DNA of 64,000 nucleotides from Mycolicibacterium frederiksbergense. GTDB lineage: Bacteria > Actinomycetota > Actinomycetes > Mycobacteriales > Mycobacteriaceae. The stretch is from the NCBI RefSeq assembly GCF_012223425.1, contig NZ_CP038799.1:62001-126000 (forward strand), given 5' to 3'. The notes under the pieces were generated by a model that had not been told where the DNA came from, did no database searches, and was given only the letters and a program-made list of their open reading frames with translations. Positions 55,423 to 63,773 of this stretch are shown piece by piece (within the stretch, counting starts at the first letter, position 1; every line of letters starts with the position of its first letter). A program made the translations under genes and the position numbers.

Positions 55423-56685
55423 CTACGTCGGCGGACCCACCGGGCCCTCGGCAGGAGGCCAGTGCTCCCCCGACCATTCGCCGGGCTCGGCGTGCTCGCC
55501 GCGGGACAGCGGCACCCACTGCTCGGTGGGCGCGGGCTGCTTCGACGACGGGAAGTCGCGCAGCTCGCCCTCGGCGTGCGCATCCCATTTGGCGAAGGTC
55601 AGCGGTGTCCGCAACCACGCGTGCAGCAAGTTGTAGACCGCCTCCAGCGACTCGATGTGGGTGCGTTCCCAACCGTGACTGCCGTCCAGGCCGAAGCCGA
55701 CCAGCGCCGCCCGGGTGGCCGCGCCCGCTTCGATGGCCGCCGCCGCATCCGAACGGTAGTAACGGAACACGTCGCGTGCATACGGGATACCGCGTTCGTC
55801 GGCGAGCCGGCACAGCTTGCGGGTCAGGTGATAGTCGAACGGCCCGTGCAGATCTGCCATCGGGATGGTCGCGCCGTCTTCGATGGAGTGCTGACCCGGC
55901 GCGCACACCGCGTTGTCGACGGACACCAGCTCGGCGACGTCCGGTGGCAGGCCGTGGCTGGCACCGTGGCCGACCTCCTCGGTGATGGTCACCATGATGG
56001 TGGTGCGATGCGGCAGCCTGGTGCGTCGCGTCATCACATCGCGCGCCAAGGCCAGGGCCACCGCGACACCGGCCTTGCCGTCCAGGTGCCGCGAGACGAT
56101 GAACCCGTCCTCGGTGAGTTCGGGACTGGTGATCAGCGCGACGAAGTCGCCGACCTGGAATCCGAGACGCTCCAGGTCCGCAGCTGTGGACACCTTGCGG
56201 TCTATGCGGACCTCGACGTCCTCCCACTGCGTCGGCTGGGTGTCGATCTCGTCGCCGAAGGCGTGCCCGGACGCCTTGAGCGGCATCACGGTGCCGGTGA
56301 AGAACTCGTCGGGATCATCGGTGAAGATCCGCACCCGCGCTCCGGTGGCGAACCGTGCGGAGAACGTGCCCACCGGGATCAACTCGAGCCGGCCGTTGTC
56401 CTTGAGGCGACGCACCATGCAGCCGATGGTGTCGGCGTGTACGACGACGGCCCGCTCGACGGTGTCGGAATCGCCGGGCAGTTCTGCATTGAGTGCACCG
56501 CGGCGGGTCAGGGTGAACGGCACCCCGAGATCGGTGAACATCTCACCGATCAATTGCATGACGGCGTCGGTGCGCCCGGATGGGCTGGGCGTCTGGAGCA
56601 GAGCCAACAGGGTGTCGACCATCCAGTCGCGATCGGCATCCGGCATCCTCGGCGCGGGCGTCTGTTCGGTTGTTCCGGCACTCAC
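55423..56685 (-). CDS. NAGGN-system M42-family peptidase/deacylase
   Basis: Metal-dependent aminopeptidase-like hydrolase of 420 residues, GTG start 56685, overlapping the synthetase stop by 4 bp. Metal-site segments: VVVHADTIGCMVRRL, SRHLDGKAGVAVALALA, ITEEVGHGASHGL and VSVDNAVCAPG. It belongs to the third component of the NAGGN osmoprotectant trio. Its role is not fixed by experiment that I know; degradation or trimming of the dipeptide when osmotic stress ends is the simplest idea. Located last in the operon. Confidence 0.9.
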   Translation of the reverse strand: MSAGTTEQTPAPRMPDADRDWMVDTLLALLQTPSPSGRTDAVMQLIGEMFTDLGVPFTLTRRGALNAELPGDSDTVERAVVVHADTIGCMVRRLKDNGRLELIPVGTFSARFATGARVRIFTDDPDEFFTGTVMPLKASGHAFGDEIDTQPTQWEDVEVRIDRKVSTAADLERLGFQVGDFVALITSPELTEDGFIVSRHLDGKAGVAVALALARDVMTRRTRLPHRTTIMVTITEEVGHGASHGLPPDVAELVSVDNAVCAPGQHSIEDGATIPMADLHGPFDYHLTRKLCRLADERGIPYARDVFRYYRSDAAAAIEAGAATRAALVGFGLDGSHGWERTHIESLEAVYNLLHAWLRTPLTFAKWDAHAEGELRDFPSSKQPAPTEQWVPLSRGEHAEPGEWSGEHWPPAEGPVGPPT

Positions 56686-58400
56686 TGAGGCGGCTCCACT
56701 GGGTCGGGGTGCCACGCCCATGGCGTGGCAGCTGTACGGGGAAAGAGAAGGTCAACGAAAGCCTGTGCGGTGGGCCGGGGTTCGTGATTGGCGAGTCCCG
56801 GGCGCTCGTTGGCTTCGATGAAAACATACTCTTCGCCCTTCACCGAGGGCACGATGAGGTCGATACCGGTGACCGGGATGCCGATGGCGTCCGCCGCATC
56901 CACCGCGACCTTCGCCAGTGTCGGGTTCAGGTCGTCGGTCACATCGACGATGGTGCCGCCGGTGTGCAGGTTCGCGGTACGACGCACCACCAGGTGCTCG
57001 TTGGCCGGCAGCACTTCGTCCATGTCCCAGCCGGCATCGCGCACGGTGTCCTCGGTGACCGAGTCCATCGGGATCTTCGACTCGCCCTGGGTGGCTCCGG
57101 AGCGGCGACGGCTCTGCGCCTCGATGAGTTGGGCGATGGTGTGCTTGCCGGTCCCGATGATCTCCGCCGGGCGGCGCAGCGCGGCAGCGATCACTTTGCC
57201 GTTGATCACCACGATCCGCAGATCCTCACCCTCACAACGCTCTTCGATCAGCACCTCGGGGCAGTGCTTGCTGGCGAGCTGCAGCGCCCGGTCCAGCTCG
57301 TCGTGCCGGGTGACGCCCACGGTGATACCGGCACCCTGCTCGCCGCGGGCGGGCTTGACCACGACAGAGCCCACCGTGGCCAGGAAGCGCTTGTCCTCCT
57401 CACCAAAGGTCGCGGTGATACCTCGGGGCACCCGCACCCCCGCTTCGGCGACCACCTTGCGCGCGATCCGCTTGTCGTCGCAGCGGCTCATGGCGACGGC
57501 ATTGGTGAGCTCGGACAACGACTCCCGGGTGGTCACCGTGGTGCCGCCGTGGGTGAGTTGCATGTATCCGGCCTGGGCGTCCAGGATGCGCACCGCGATC
57601 CCACGCAGCACGGCCTCGTCGGCGATGATCCGCGCGTACGGGTTCAGCTGGGCGAATTCCTCCTCCGCCTGCGCCGGAGCGAACAGACGCTCGTTGATCG
57701 CGTTCTTGCGCTTGACGCCCAGCTCCGGCACGCGGTCGAAACCCATCCGCTCATACAGTGCGATGGCCGCGGCATTGTCGTGCAGCACAGACAGATCCAT
57801 CTGGGCGCGGCCACGGCGGATGAACTCCTCGACCAACGAGCGCACCAGCAGACCACCGGCCCCGGGCCGGCACAGGGTGGGGCTGACCGCCAGGCACCAC
57901 AGCGATGAGCCGTTCTCCGGATCGTCGAACAGTTGTAGGTGGTCGATACCGGTGACGGTGCCGACCACGGTGCCGGTGTCGTCTTCCACGGCCACCAGGT
58001 AGATCATGTGCGGCTCGGCCTGGCTGTTGTGCCACATCAGGTCGATATCGGCGGGCACCATCCGGCATTGCAGGTAGATCTCGTTGATGGCGGCGCAGTC
58101 GGCGATGCTCTGCACCGGCCGCACCGAGACACCGGGCAGCTCCGGTGGCCGGTAGGCCAGCGGTTCGGTGAGATCCAGGCGATAGGTGAAGCTCGGGTCG
58201 ATGAAGAAGTCTTGCGGGTTGAGCGCCACGAAGACGTGCGGCGCCTCCAGGTACATGCCGATGTCCCGACGCCCACTGGCCTCGGCGCGCAGCGCGGTGC
58301 CCAGCTCACCCGGATCGTCGAAAGTCTGCCCGAAGACCAGCCGTCCCCAGCCGAGGTCCTGGATGACCTCCTTGGATTCGCTGCTCTTCTCCGGGGTCAT
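56682..58400 (-). CDS. ngg: N-acetylglutaminylglutamine synthetase (GNAT + ATP-grasp)
   Basis: Bifunctional 572-residue enzyme of NAGGN synthesis. The N-terminal half has a GNAT acetyltransferase fold (LAVSPTLCRPGAGGLLVRSLVEEFIRRG and LDLSVLHDNAAAIALYERMGF-like segments). The C-terminal half is an ATP-grasp ligase similar to cyanophycin synthetase (KFLATVGSVVVKPARGEQGAGITVGV, EDLRIVVINGKVIAAALRRP, DLIVPSVKGEEYVFIEANERPG). It should acetylate glutamine and join it to a second glutamine. ATG 58400 overlaps the amidotransferase stop by 4 bp. Ngg and AsnO were characterised in Sinorhizobium meliloti. Confidence 0.92.
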   Translation of the reverse strand: MTPEKSSESKEVIQDLGWGRLVFGQTFDDPGELGTALRAEASGRRDIGMYLEAPHVFVALNPQDFFIDPSFTYRLDLTEPLAYRPPELPGVSVRPVQSIADCAAINEIYLQCRMVPADIDLMWHNSQAEPHMIYLVAVEDDTGTVVGTVTGIDHLQLFDDPENGSSLWCLAVSPTLCRPGAGGLLVRSLVEEFIRRGRAQMDLSVLHDNAAAIALYERMGFDRVPELGVKRKNAINERLFAPAQAEEEFAQLNPYARIIADEAVLRGIAVRILDAQAGYMQLTHGGTTVTTRESLSELTNAVAMSRCDDKRIARKVVAEAGVRVPRGITATFGEEDKRFLATVGSVVVKPARGEQGAGITVGVTRHDELDRALQLASKHCPEVLIEERCEGEDLRIVVINGKVIAAALRRPAEIIGTGKHTIAQLIEAQSRRRSGATQGESKIPMDSVTEDTVRDAGWDMDEVLPANEHLVVRRTANLHTGGTIVDVTDDLNPTLAKVAVDAADAIGIPVTGIDLIVPSVKGEEYVFIEANERPGLANHEPRPTAQAFVDLLFPRTAATPWAWHPDPVEPPQ

Positions 58401-60199
58401 CGCGTCGCTGCCCCGTCCACATGGTGCGCCAGCCACAGTTCGAGCAACCCGAGTTGCCACAGCGGATTACCCCGCAGCGGCGTGAGGTACCCGTTCGGTT
58501 CGGCGAGCAGGCGGTCGACCTCGGTCGGGTTGAACAGGCCGCGGGCGCGGGCTCCGTCACTGTGCAGGGCGTCGCGCACCAGATCCAGGTAGGGCCCGGC
58601 CAGGTGCTTGAGCGCCGGCACCGGGAAGTAGCCCTTGGGCCGGTCGATCACCTCATGCGGGATGACCTTGCGGGCGGCCTCTTTCAGCACACCCTTGCCG
58701 TCGTGGGCGGTCTTGAGCGAGGGCGGGCAGGTGGCCGCGAGTTCGACGAGCTCGTGGTCCAGGAACGGCACCCGGCCCTCCAGACCCCAGGCCATGGTCA
58801 TGTTGTCCACGCGCTTGACCGGGTCGTCGACCAGCATCACCGTGGTGTCCAGGCGCAGCGCACGGTCGGTCGCGGTGGCCGCACCGGGGTGGGCGAAGTG
58901 CTCGAGCACGTAGTCGCCGGCGATATCGGCGTCGAGGCGCCAGGCCGGTGCCACCATGGTGTTCAGCGCGGTGTGGTCGCGGTCGAAGAAGGCCTGCCGG
59001 TAGCTGGCCAGCGCGGCGCGGGGATCGTCGTCGGCGGCGTGCGCCATCGGCGGATACCAGTGATAGCCGGCGAAGATCTCGTCGGCGCCCTGTCCGGACT
59101 GCACCACCTTGACGTGCTTGCTGACCTCCTGGGAGAGCAGGTAGAACGCCACGCAGTCGTGGCTCACCATCGGCTCGCTCATGGCGCCGATCGCCCCGGA
59201 CAGTGCCGGCAGCATGCGCGCGGTGTCGATCCGGATCTGGTGGTGGTCGGTGCCGTAGTGGCGGGCGATGACATCGGAGTACTTGAACTCGTCCCCCTCT
59301 TCCCCGCCGGCGGCCTCGAAGCCGATGGAGAAGGTCGCCAGTCCGTGCTGGCCGGCCTCGGCGAGCAGACCGACGATCAGACTGGAGTCCAGTCCGCCGG
59401 AGAGCAGACAGCCCACCGGGACGTCGGCGACGAGTCGCCGTTCGACCGCGGTGCGCAGCGAGGCGAGGATCGCCTCTTCCCATTCGTTCTCCGACCAGTC
59501 GGCCCGCTCCGCGGAGCGCTCGAAGATGGGCTCCCAGTAGGTGTGCTGGGTGCGGGTGCCGTCGGGCTCGATGCGCATCAGGGTGCCCGGGGGCAGTTTG
59601 TGCACGCCGCGCAGGATGGTGTGCGGGGGCGGGACCACCGAGTGGAAGCTCAGGTAGTGATGCAGGGCCACCGGATCGATCTCGGTGTCCACCCCGCCCG
59701 CGGCCACCAGCGCCGGCAGGGAGGACGCGAATCGGATGGCATCGGAAACCTCGGTCCAGTACAGCGGCTTGATGCCGAGGCGATCACGGGCCAGCAGCAC
59801 GCGGCCGGAGTCCACCTCGGTGATCGCGAAGGCGAACATGCCGAACAGATGCTCGACGACCCGTTCGCCCCACTCGCGGTAGCCCTTGAGCACGACTTCG
59901 GTATCGCTGTGCGAGAAGAACCGGTAGCCCTTGCCGATCAGCTCCTGGCGGAGCTGCGGGTAGTTGTAGATGCAGCCGTTGAAGGCCACGGTGAGCCCGA
60001 GATCGGGATCGTGCATGGGCTGCTGCCCGTGACTGGAGAGGTCGATGATCGCCAATCGGCGATGGCCGAAGGCGATCCCGTCCTGGGCCCAGAAGCCTCC
60101 GCTGTCCGGGCCTCGCGGCACCATCGAGTCGGCCATTTTGGCGATGGCCCCTAGGTCTGCCGACCGGCCGCGAGCAACCTCGCCGGCGATGCCGCACAT
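58397..60199 (-). CDS. asnO: NAGGN amidotransferase (asparagine synthetase-like)
   Basis: Glutamine-dependent amidotransferase of 600 residues that amidates N-acetylglutaminylglutamine to the osmolyte NAGGN. The N-terminal class II glutaminase starts MCGIAGEVARG with catalytic Cys2 and continues with HRRLAIIDLSSHGQQPM. The synthetase domain has the pyrophosphate loop LLSGGLDSSLIVG at about residue 265 and SGQGADEIFAGYHWYPPM, VDNMTMAWGLEGRVPFLDHELVELA. First gene of the three-gene operon; a GAGGGGG ribosome site precedes the ATG. Distinguished from ordinary AsnB by the coupled ngg and peptidase genes. Confidence 0.93.
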   Translation of the reverse strand: MCGIAGEVARGRSADLGAIAKMADSMVPRGPDSGGFWAQDGIAFGHRRLAIIDLSSHGQQPMHDPDLGLTVAFNGCIYNYPQLRQELIGKGYRFFSHSDTEVVLKGYREWGERVVEHLFGMFAFAITEVDSGRVLLARDRLGIKPLYWTEVSDAIRFASSLPALVAAGGVDTEIDPVALHHYLSFHSVVPPPHTILRGVHKLPPGTLMRIEPDGTRTQHTYWEPIFERSAERADWSENEWEEAILASLRTAVERRLVADVPVGCLLSGGLDSSLIVGLLAEAGQHGLATFSIGFEAAGGEEGDEFKYSDVIARHYGTDHHQIRIDTARMLPALSGAIGAMSEPMVSHDCVAFYLLSQEVSKHVKVVQSGQGADEIFAGYHWYPPMAHAADDDPRAALASYRQAFFDRDHTALNTMVAPAWRLDADIAGDYVLEHFAHPGAATATDRALRLDTTVMLVDDPVKRVDNMTMAWGLEGRVPFLDHELVELAATCPPSLKTAHDGKGVLKEAARKVIPHEVIDRPKGYFPVPALKHLAGPYLDLVRDALHSDGARARGLFNPTEVDRLLAEPNGYLTPLRGNPLWQLGLLELWLAHHVDGAATR

Positions 60200-60312
60200 T
60201 CTTTTCGTCCCCCTCGATGGTGTTCGGCCACTCTGGTTCGCGCTGGTCTTACGTTACCTGTGTGCGCTCTCGCCAAACGTCCGGTGCGGAAAGGTAGTTA
60301 GGCTCACACCCC

Positions 60313-61188
60313 ATGCGAAGGCTCGTTGCCGGTCTGATCTCCGTCCTGTTGCTCTGCTCCGTCGGCACCGGCACGGCCGGCGCCGAGCTGGGCGTCGATC
60401 AACCTCTGGGCTCGGTGCCGATACCGGACGGACCTGCGCAGGCGTGGGTGATCGCGGACATGGACAGCGGCGCGGTGCTGGCGTCGAAGGACGGGAGCGG
60501 GCGGTACGCCCCGGCCAGCACCATCAAGGTGCTGTTGGCCATGGTGGTGCTCGACGAACTGCCCCTGGATGCGACGGTGGTCGCCAACGAGGCCGACACC
60601 CGGGTGGAGTGCAACTGCGCCGGGGTGGCCGCCGGGCACACCTACACGGTGCGCCAGTTACTGGAGGGCCTGTTGCTGGTGTCGGGCAATGACGCGGCAA
60701 ACACGTTGGCGACCATGCTCGGCGGTCAGCAGGCGGCGGTGGCGAAGATGAATGCGAAGGCCGCCTTGTTGGGTGCCCATGCCACGGTGGCCGGCAGCCC
60801 GTCCGGTATCGACGGTCCCGGCATCGATATGTGGTCCTCGCCGCACGACCTGGCGGTCATGTTCCGGGCGGCGATGGCCAATCCGGTGTTCGCCCAGATC
60901 ACCGCACAGCCGACGGCAGTGTTCCCCGGCAAGGCCGGCGATCGGGTGCTGGTCAATCAGGACGAACTGCTGGGCCGCTACCCCGGCATGCTGGGCGGCA
61001 AGACCGGATTCACCGACCTGGCCCGCAAGACCTTTGTCGGCGCCGCCCAGCGTGACGGTCGGCGTCTGGTGGTCGCGCTGATGTTCGGATTAGTCCGCGA
61101 GGGCGGCCCGACGTACTGGGATCAGGCATCGGCGTTGCTGGACTGGGGGTTCGCCCAGGACCGCTCGGCAGGCGTCGGCAGACTGTAG
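60313..61188 (+). CDS. dacB2: D-alanyl-D-alanine carboxypeptidase, DacB2 type
   Basis: Secreted low-molecular-weight penicillin-binding protein of 291 residues. Signal peptide MRRLVAGLISVLLLCSVG...TAGA. Active-site motifs: S-T-I-K (ASTIKVLL), S-G-N (LLLVSGNDAANTLA) and K-T-G (MLGGKTGFTDLARKTFVGAA). It trims the terminal D-Ala of peptidoglycan stems. Corresponds in position to M. tuberculosis Rv2911. A paralogue follows after 63 bp. Confidence 0.95.
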   Translation: MRRLVAGLISVLLLCSVGTGTAGAELGVDQPLGSVPIPDGPAQAWVIADMDSGAVLASKDGSGRYAPASTIKVLLAMVVLDELPLDATVVANEADTRVECNCAGVAAGHTYTVRQLLEGLLLVSGNDAANTLATMLGGQQAAVAKMNAKAALLGAHATVAGSPSGIDGPGIDMWSSPHDLAVMFRAAMANPVFAQITAQPTAVFPGKAGDRVLVNQDELLGRYPGMLGGKTGFTDLARKTFVGAAQRDGRRLVVALMFGLVREGGPTYWDQASALLDWGFAQDRSAGVGRL

Positions 61189-61251
61189 TCGAGACCCGAC
61201 GGAGACCGTTCCGCGCACGTAACGAGTCCTGCCGACCGTAACCTCGCGCAC

Positions 61252-62067
61252 GTGCGACATCTGCTCGCGGCGACCGCGCTCGCCCTCAGCACGGTCATCG
61301 CGGCGCCCGCACAGGCCGCACCCACCGTGGAACCCGCTGGCGCACAAGCCTTCGCGAACGGACCGGCGCAGGCGTACCTGCTGGCCGATCTGGATACCGG
61401 CGCGGTTCTGGCCGCCAAGGATCCAGGCGGCTCCTACGCCCCGGCCAGCACCATCAAGGTCCTGCTGGCGATGGTGGTACTCGACAATCTTCGACCCGAC
61501 AACTTCGCCCGTGCCAACGCGTCCCATACCAAGGTTGAATGTTCTTGTGTCGGACTGAAACCGGGGCAGCCCTACACGGTGACGCAGTTGCTCAGCGCGC
61601 TGCTCATGGTGTCGGGCAACGACTCTGCGAACATGCTGGCCGATATGTTGGGCGGCCAGCGGGCGGCGGTCGCCGCGATGAACCGCAAGGCCGCCGGCGT
61701 CGGCGCACGCGGCACCAAGGCATCGTCGCCGTCCGGGCTGGACGGCCCCGGCTGGGAGTCGATCACCACCCCGCACGATCTGGCCGTCATCTTCCGCGCC
61801 GCGCTGCGGTATCCGCTGATCGCACAGATCATGCGGGCCCAGTCCGCACCCTTCCCCGGCAAGACCCTGTCCAACCAGAACGAACTGCTGACGCGGTACC
61901 CCGGCGATCTGGGCGGGAAGACGGGTTTCACCAACCGGGCCCGCAAAACGTACGTCGGGGCCGCGCAACGCGGGAACCGCCGCCTCGTTGTGGTACAGAT
62001 GTACGGAACCGGTGACCTGTACGACCAGGCGATCAGCCTTTTGGACTGGGGATTCAGCCAACCCTGA
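61252..62067 (+). CDS. D-alanyl-D-alanine carboxypeptidase, tandem paralogue
   Basis: Secreted protein of 271 residues from GTG 61252, signal peptide RHLLAATALALSTVIAAPAQA. All three motifs are intact: ASTIKVLL, LMVSGNDSANML, DLGGKTGFTNRARKTYVGAA. Shares long stretches with the previous gene, including GPAQA, YAPASTIKVLLAMVVLD and LLDWGF near the end. The signal peptide and 3' end differ, so duplication is not very recent. M. tuberculosis has a single gene here as far as I recall. Confidence 0.93.
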   Translation: MRHLLAATALALSTVIAAPAQAAPTVEPAGAQAFANGPAQAYLLADLDTGAVLAAKDPGGSYAPASTIKVLLAMVVLDNLRPDNFARANASHTKVECSCVGLKPGQPYTVTQLLSALLMVSGNDSANMLADMLGGQRAAVAAMNRKAAGVGARGTKASSPSGLDGPGWESITTPHDLAVIFRAALRYPLIAQIMRAQSAPFPGKTLSNQNELLTRYPGDLGGKTGFTNRARKTYVGAAQRGNRRLVVVQMYGTGDLYDQAISLLDWGFSQP

Positions 62068-62099
62068 GGGGGAGCTCCCCACAACCGCCCCCGAACAAG

Positions 62100-62118
62100 T
62101 AAGGTCACCCTAATTTGA
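62100..62118 (+). promoter_or_regulatory. IdeR-like iron box upstream of diflavin reductase
   Basis: TAAGGTCACCCTAATTTGA matches 14 of 19 positions of TWAGGTWAGSCTWACCTWA. The first half is nearly perfect (TAAGGT.A..CTAA) and the distal part is weaker. It lies 41 bp before the GTG at 62159. If functional, the reductase would be induced under low iron. Confidence 0.45.
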
Positions 62119-62158
62119 GCGCCGGACACCCGTCCATGCGCGTGACCAAGGGGGCAAC

Positions 62159-63772
62159 GTGTCCGGCCAGGCTGATCTCTCACTCATCGTCGCCTTCGGC
62201 ACCGATATGGGGAACTCCGAAGATGCCGCGATGACGTTCGCCGAGGCCGTCGCGGCCATCGGCATCGAGGTCGAAGCGGTGGAACTGAACCAGGTCGAGG
62301 TCTCCGAGCTGCAGAAGACCACCCACTTCATCACGGTGGTATCCACCTTCGGCGAGGGCGAGTTCCCCGATTCGGCGACCCTGTTCTGGGAGGCGATCAG
62401 CGCCGACACCGAACGCCTCGAGCACCTCAGCTTCGCGGTCCTGGCCCTCGGCGACAGCTCGTATGAGTTGTTCTGCAATGCCGGCCGGCTACTCGATGAG
62501 CGTCTGGAGGAACTGGGCGCCAAGCGGATGACCGATCGGGTGGACGTCGACGGCTTCTATGAGGACCCGGCCAAGGCGTGGACCGCCGAACTGGTCAAGC
62601 AGCTGACCGCCGAGCAGGGCGAGGGAGGAACCGCGGAGGACTCGGCGGCCCCGGTCCCCGAACGCGCCGAACCCCGCGAACGCAACGTTGCTGCCGTCGC
62701 GCGCCTGGCGGTCAACCGGTGGCTCAATTCGACCGACTCCGACAAAGAGGTCCGGCACTTCGAAGTGGACCTCACCGGCACCGGGATCGCCTATCACGCA
62801 GGCGATTCCATCGCGGTGCACGCCACCAACGATCCTGCACTGGTCGAGGCGCTGCTGTCCGGACTCGGGGTCGGCGCCGATTACGCGGTCAGTGGCCATG
62901 ACCAACCACTGGGCGCGTTGCTCACCGAACATTTCGAGATCCGCACACCGTCACGCGCGCTGCTGAGCCTGGCCGCATCGCGCACCGCCGATGAGGAGGT
63001 CGCCGAGACCCTGCGGTCCGGGGACACCCATGGCGGCACCGAGGGCTCCTGGCTGTACGGCAAGGACGTGCTGGACATCATCGCCTTGGCCGACCTCGAC
63101 GTCGACGAGGTCATCGACACGCTGCGCCCGCTGCAGTTCCGCGACTACTCGATCGCCTCCAGCCCACTGGTGCACCCCGACAGCGTGCATCTGACCGTGG
63201 CCAGCGTGCGCTACGACGTGCAGGGGCGCAGGCACGGCGGTGTCGCGTCGACCTACCTGGCCGACCGCTGCGAGAAACTACTGGTGCACCTGCGGCCCAA
63301 CAACCACTTCCGGCTGCCCGCCGGCGATGTGCCGATCATCATGATCGGCCCCGGCACGGGTATCGCACCGTTCCGCGCGTTCCTGCAGGAGCGCGCGGCC
63401 AGTGCGGCGACAGGGCGGTCGTGGCTGTTCTTCGGAGACCGCCGCCGCGCGACCGACTACCTGTACGGCGAGGAACTGGACGAATTCGTCTCGTCCGGGG
63501 TGCTGACCCGCCTGGACCTGGCTTTCTCGCGCGATCAGGACGCCAAGGTGTATGTGCAGCAACGCATTCAGGAGAACGCCGAGGAGTTCTACAGCTGGCT
63601 GCGCGACGGTGCGCACGTCTACGTGTGCGGAGACGCAGACCGGATGGCCAAGGACGTGGACGCCGCGTTGCACGACGTCATCGCCCGGGTCGGCGGCATG
63701 GATGCCGCGGCTGCACACGCCTACGTCAACGACATGATCAAGAGCCACCGCTACGTGCGCGACGTGTACTGA
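62159..63772 (+). CDS. Diflavin reductase (CysJ/P450-reductase family)
   Basis: NADPH-dependent electron-transfer flavoprotein of 537 residues, GTG start 62159. Order: FMN-binding flavodoxin domain (VAFGTDMGNSEDAAMTFAE, TVVSTFGEGEFPDSA, LALGDSSYELFCNAG), connecting domain, FAD-binding barrel (RDYSIASSP), NADPH domain (IMIGPGTGIAPFRAFLQER, FFGDRRRATDYLYGEEL, VYVCGDADRMAKDVDAAL) and a terminal aromatic residue (YVRDVY). Mycobacterial sulfite reductase uses ferredoxin, so this enzyme probably does not serve as CysJ. The IdeR-like box suggests an iron-related role such as ferric-siderophore reduction; that is inference. Confidence 0.9.
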   Translation: MSGQADLSLIVAFGTDMGNSEDAAMTFAEAVAAIGIEVEAVELNQVEVSELQKTTHFITVVSTFGEGEFPDSATLFWEAISADTERLEHLSFAVLALGDSSYELFCNAGRLLDERLEELGAKRMTDRVDVDGFYEDPAKAWTAELVKQLTAEQGEGGTAEDSAAPVPERAEPRERNVAAVARLAVNRWLNSTDSDKEVRHFEVDLTGTGIAYHAGDSIAVHATNDPALVEALLSGLGVGADYAVSGHDQPLGALLTEHFEIRTPSRALLSLAASRTADEEVAETLRSGDTHGGTEGSWLYGKDVLDIIALADLDVDEVIDTLRPLQFRDYSIASSPLVHPDSVHLTVASVRYDVQGRRHGGVASTYLADRCEKLLVHLRPNNHFRLPAGDVPIIMIGPGTGIAPFRAFLQERAASAATGRSWLFFGDRRRATDYLYGEELDEFVSSGVLTRLDLAFSRDQDAKVYVQQRIQENAEEFYSWLRDGAHVYVCGDADRMAKDVDAALHDVIARVGGMDAAAAHAYVNDMIKSHRYVRDVY

Positions 63773-63773
63773 G

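Noticed and set aside
58421..60154. Plus-strand open frame of about 570 codons
   Set aside because: Antisense to the NAGGN amidotransferase, which has catalytic motifs throughout.
60282..60312. IdeR box before dacB2 (TTAGGCT sequence at about 60298)
   Set aside because: Only one half-site matches and the other half does not fit the consensus in any register.
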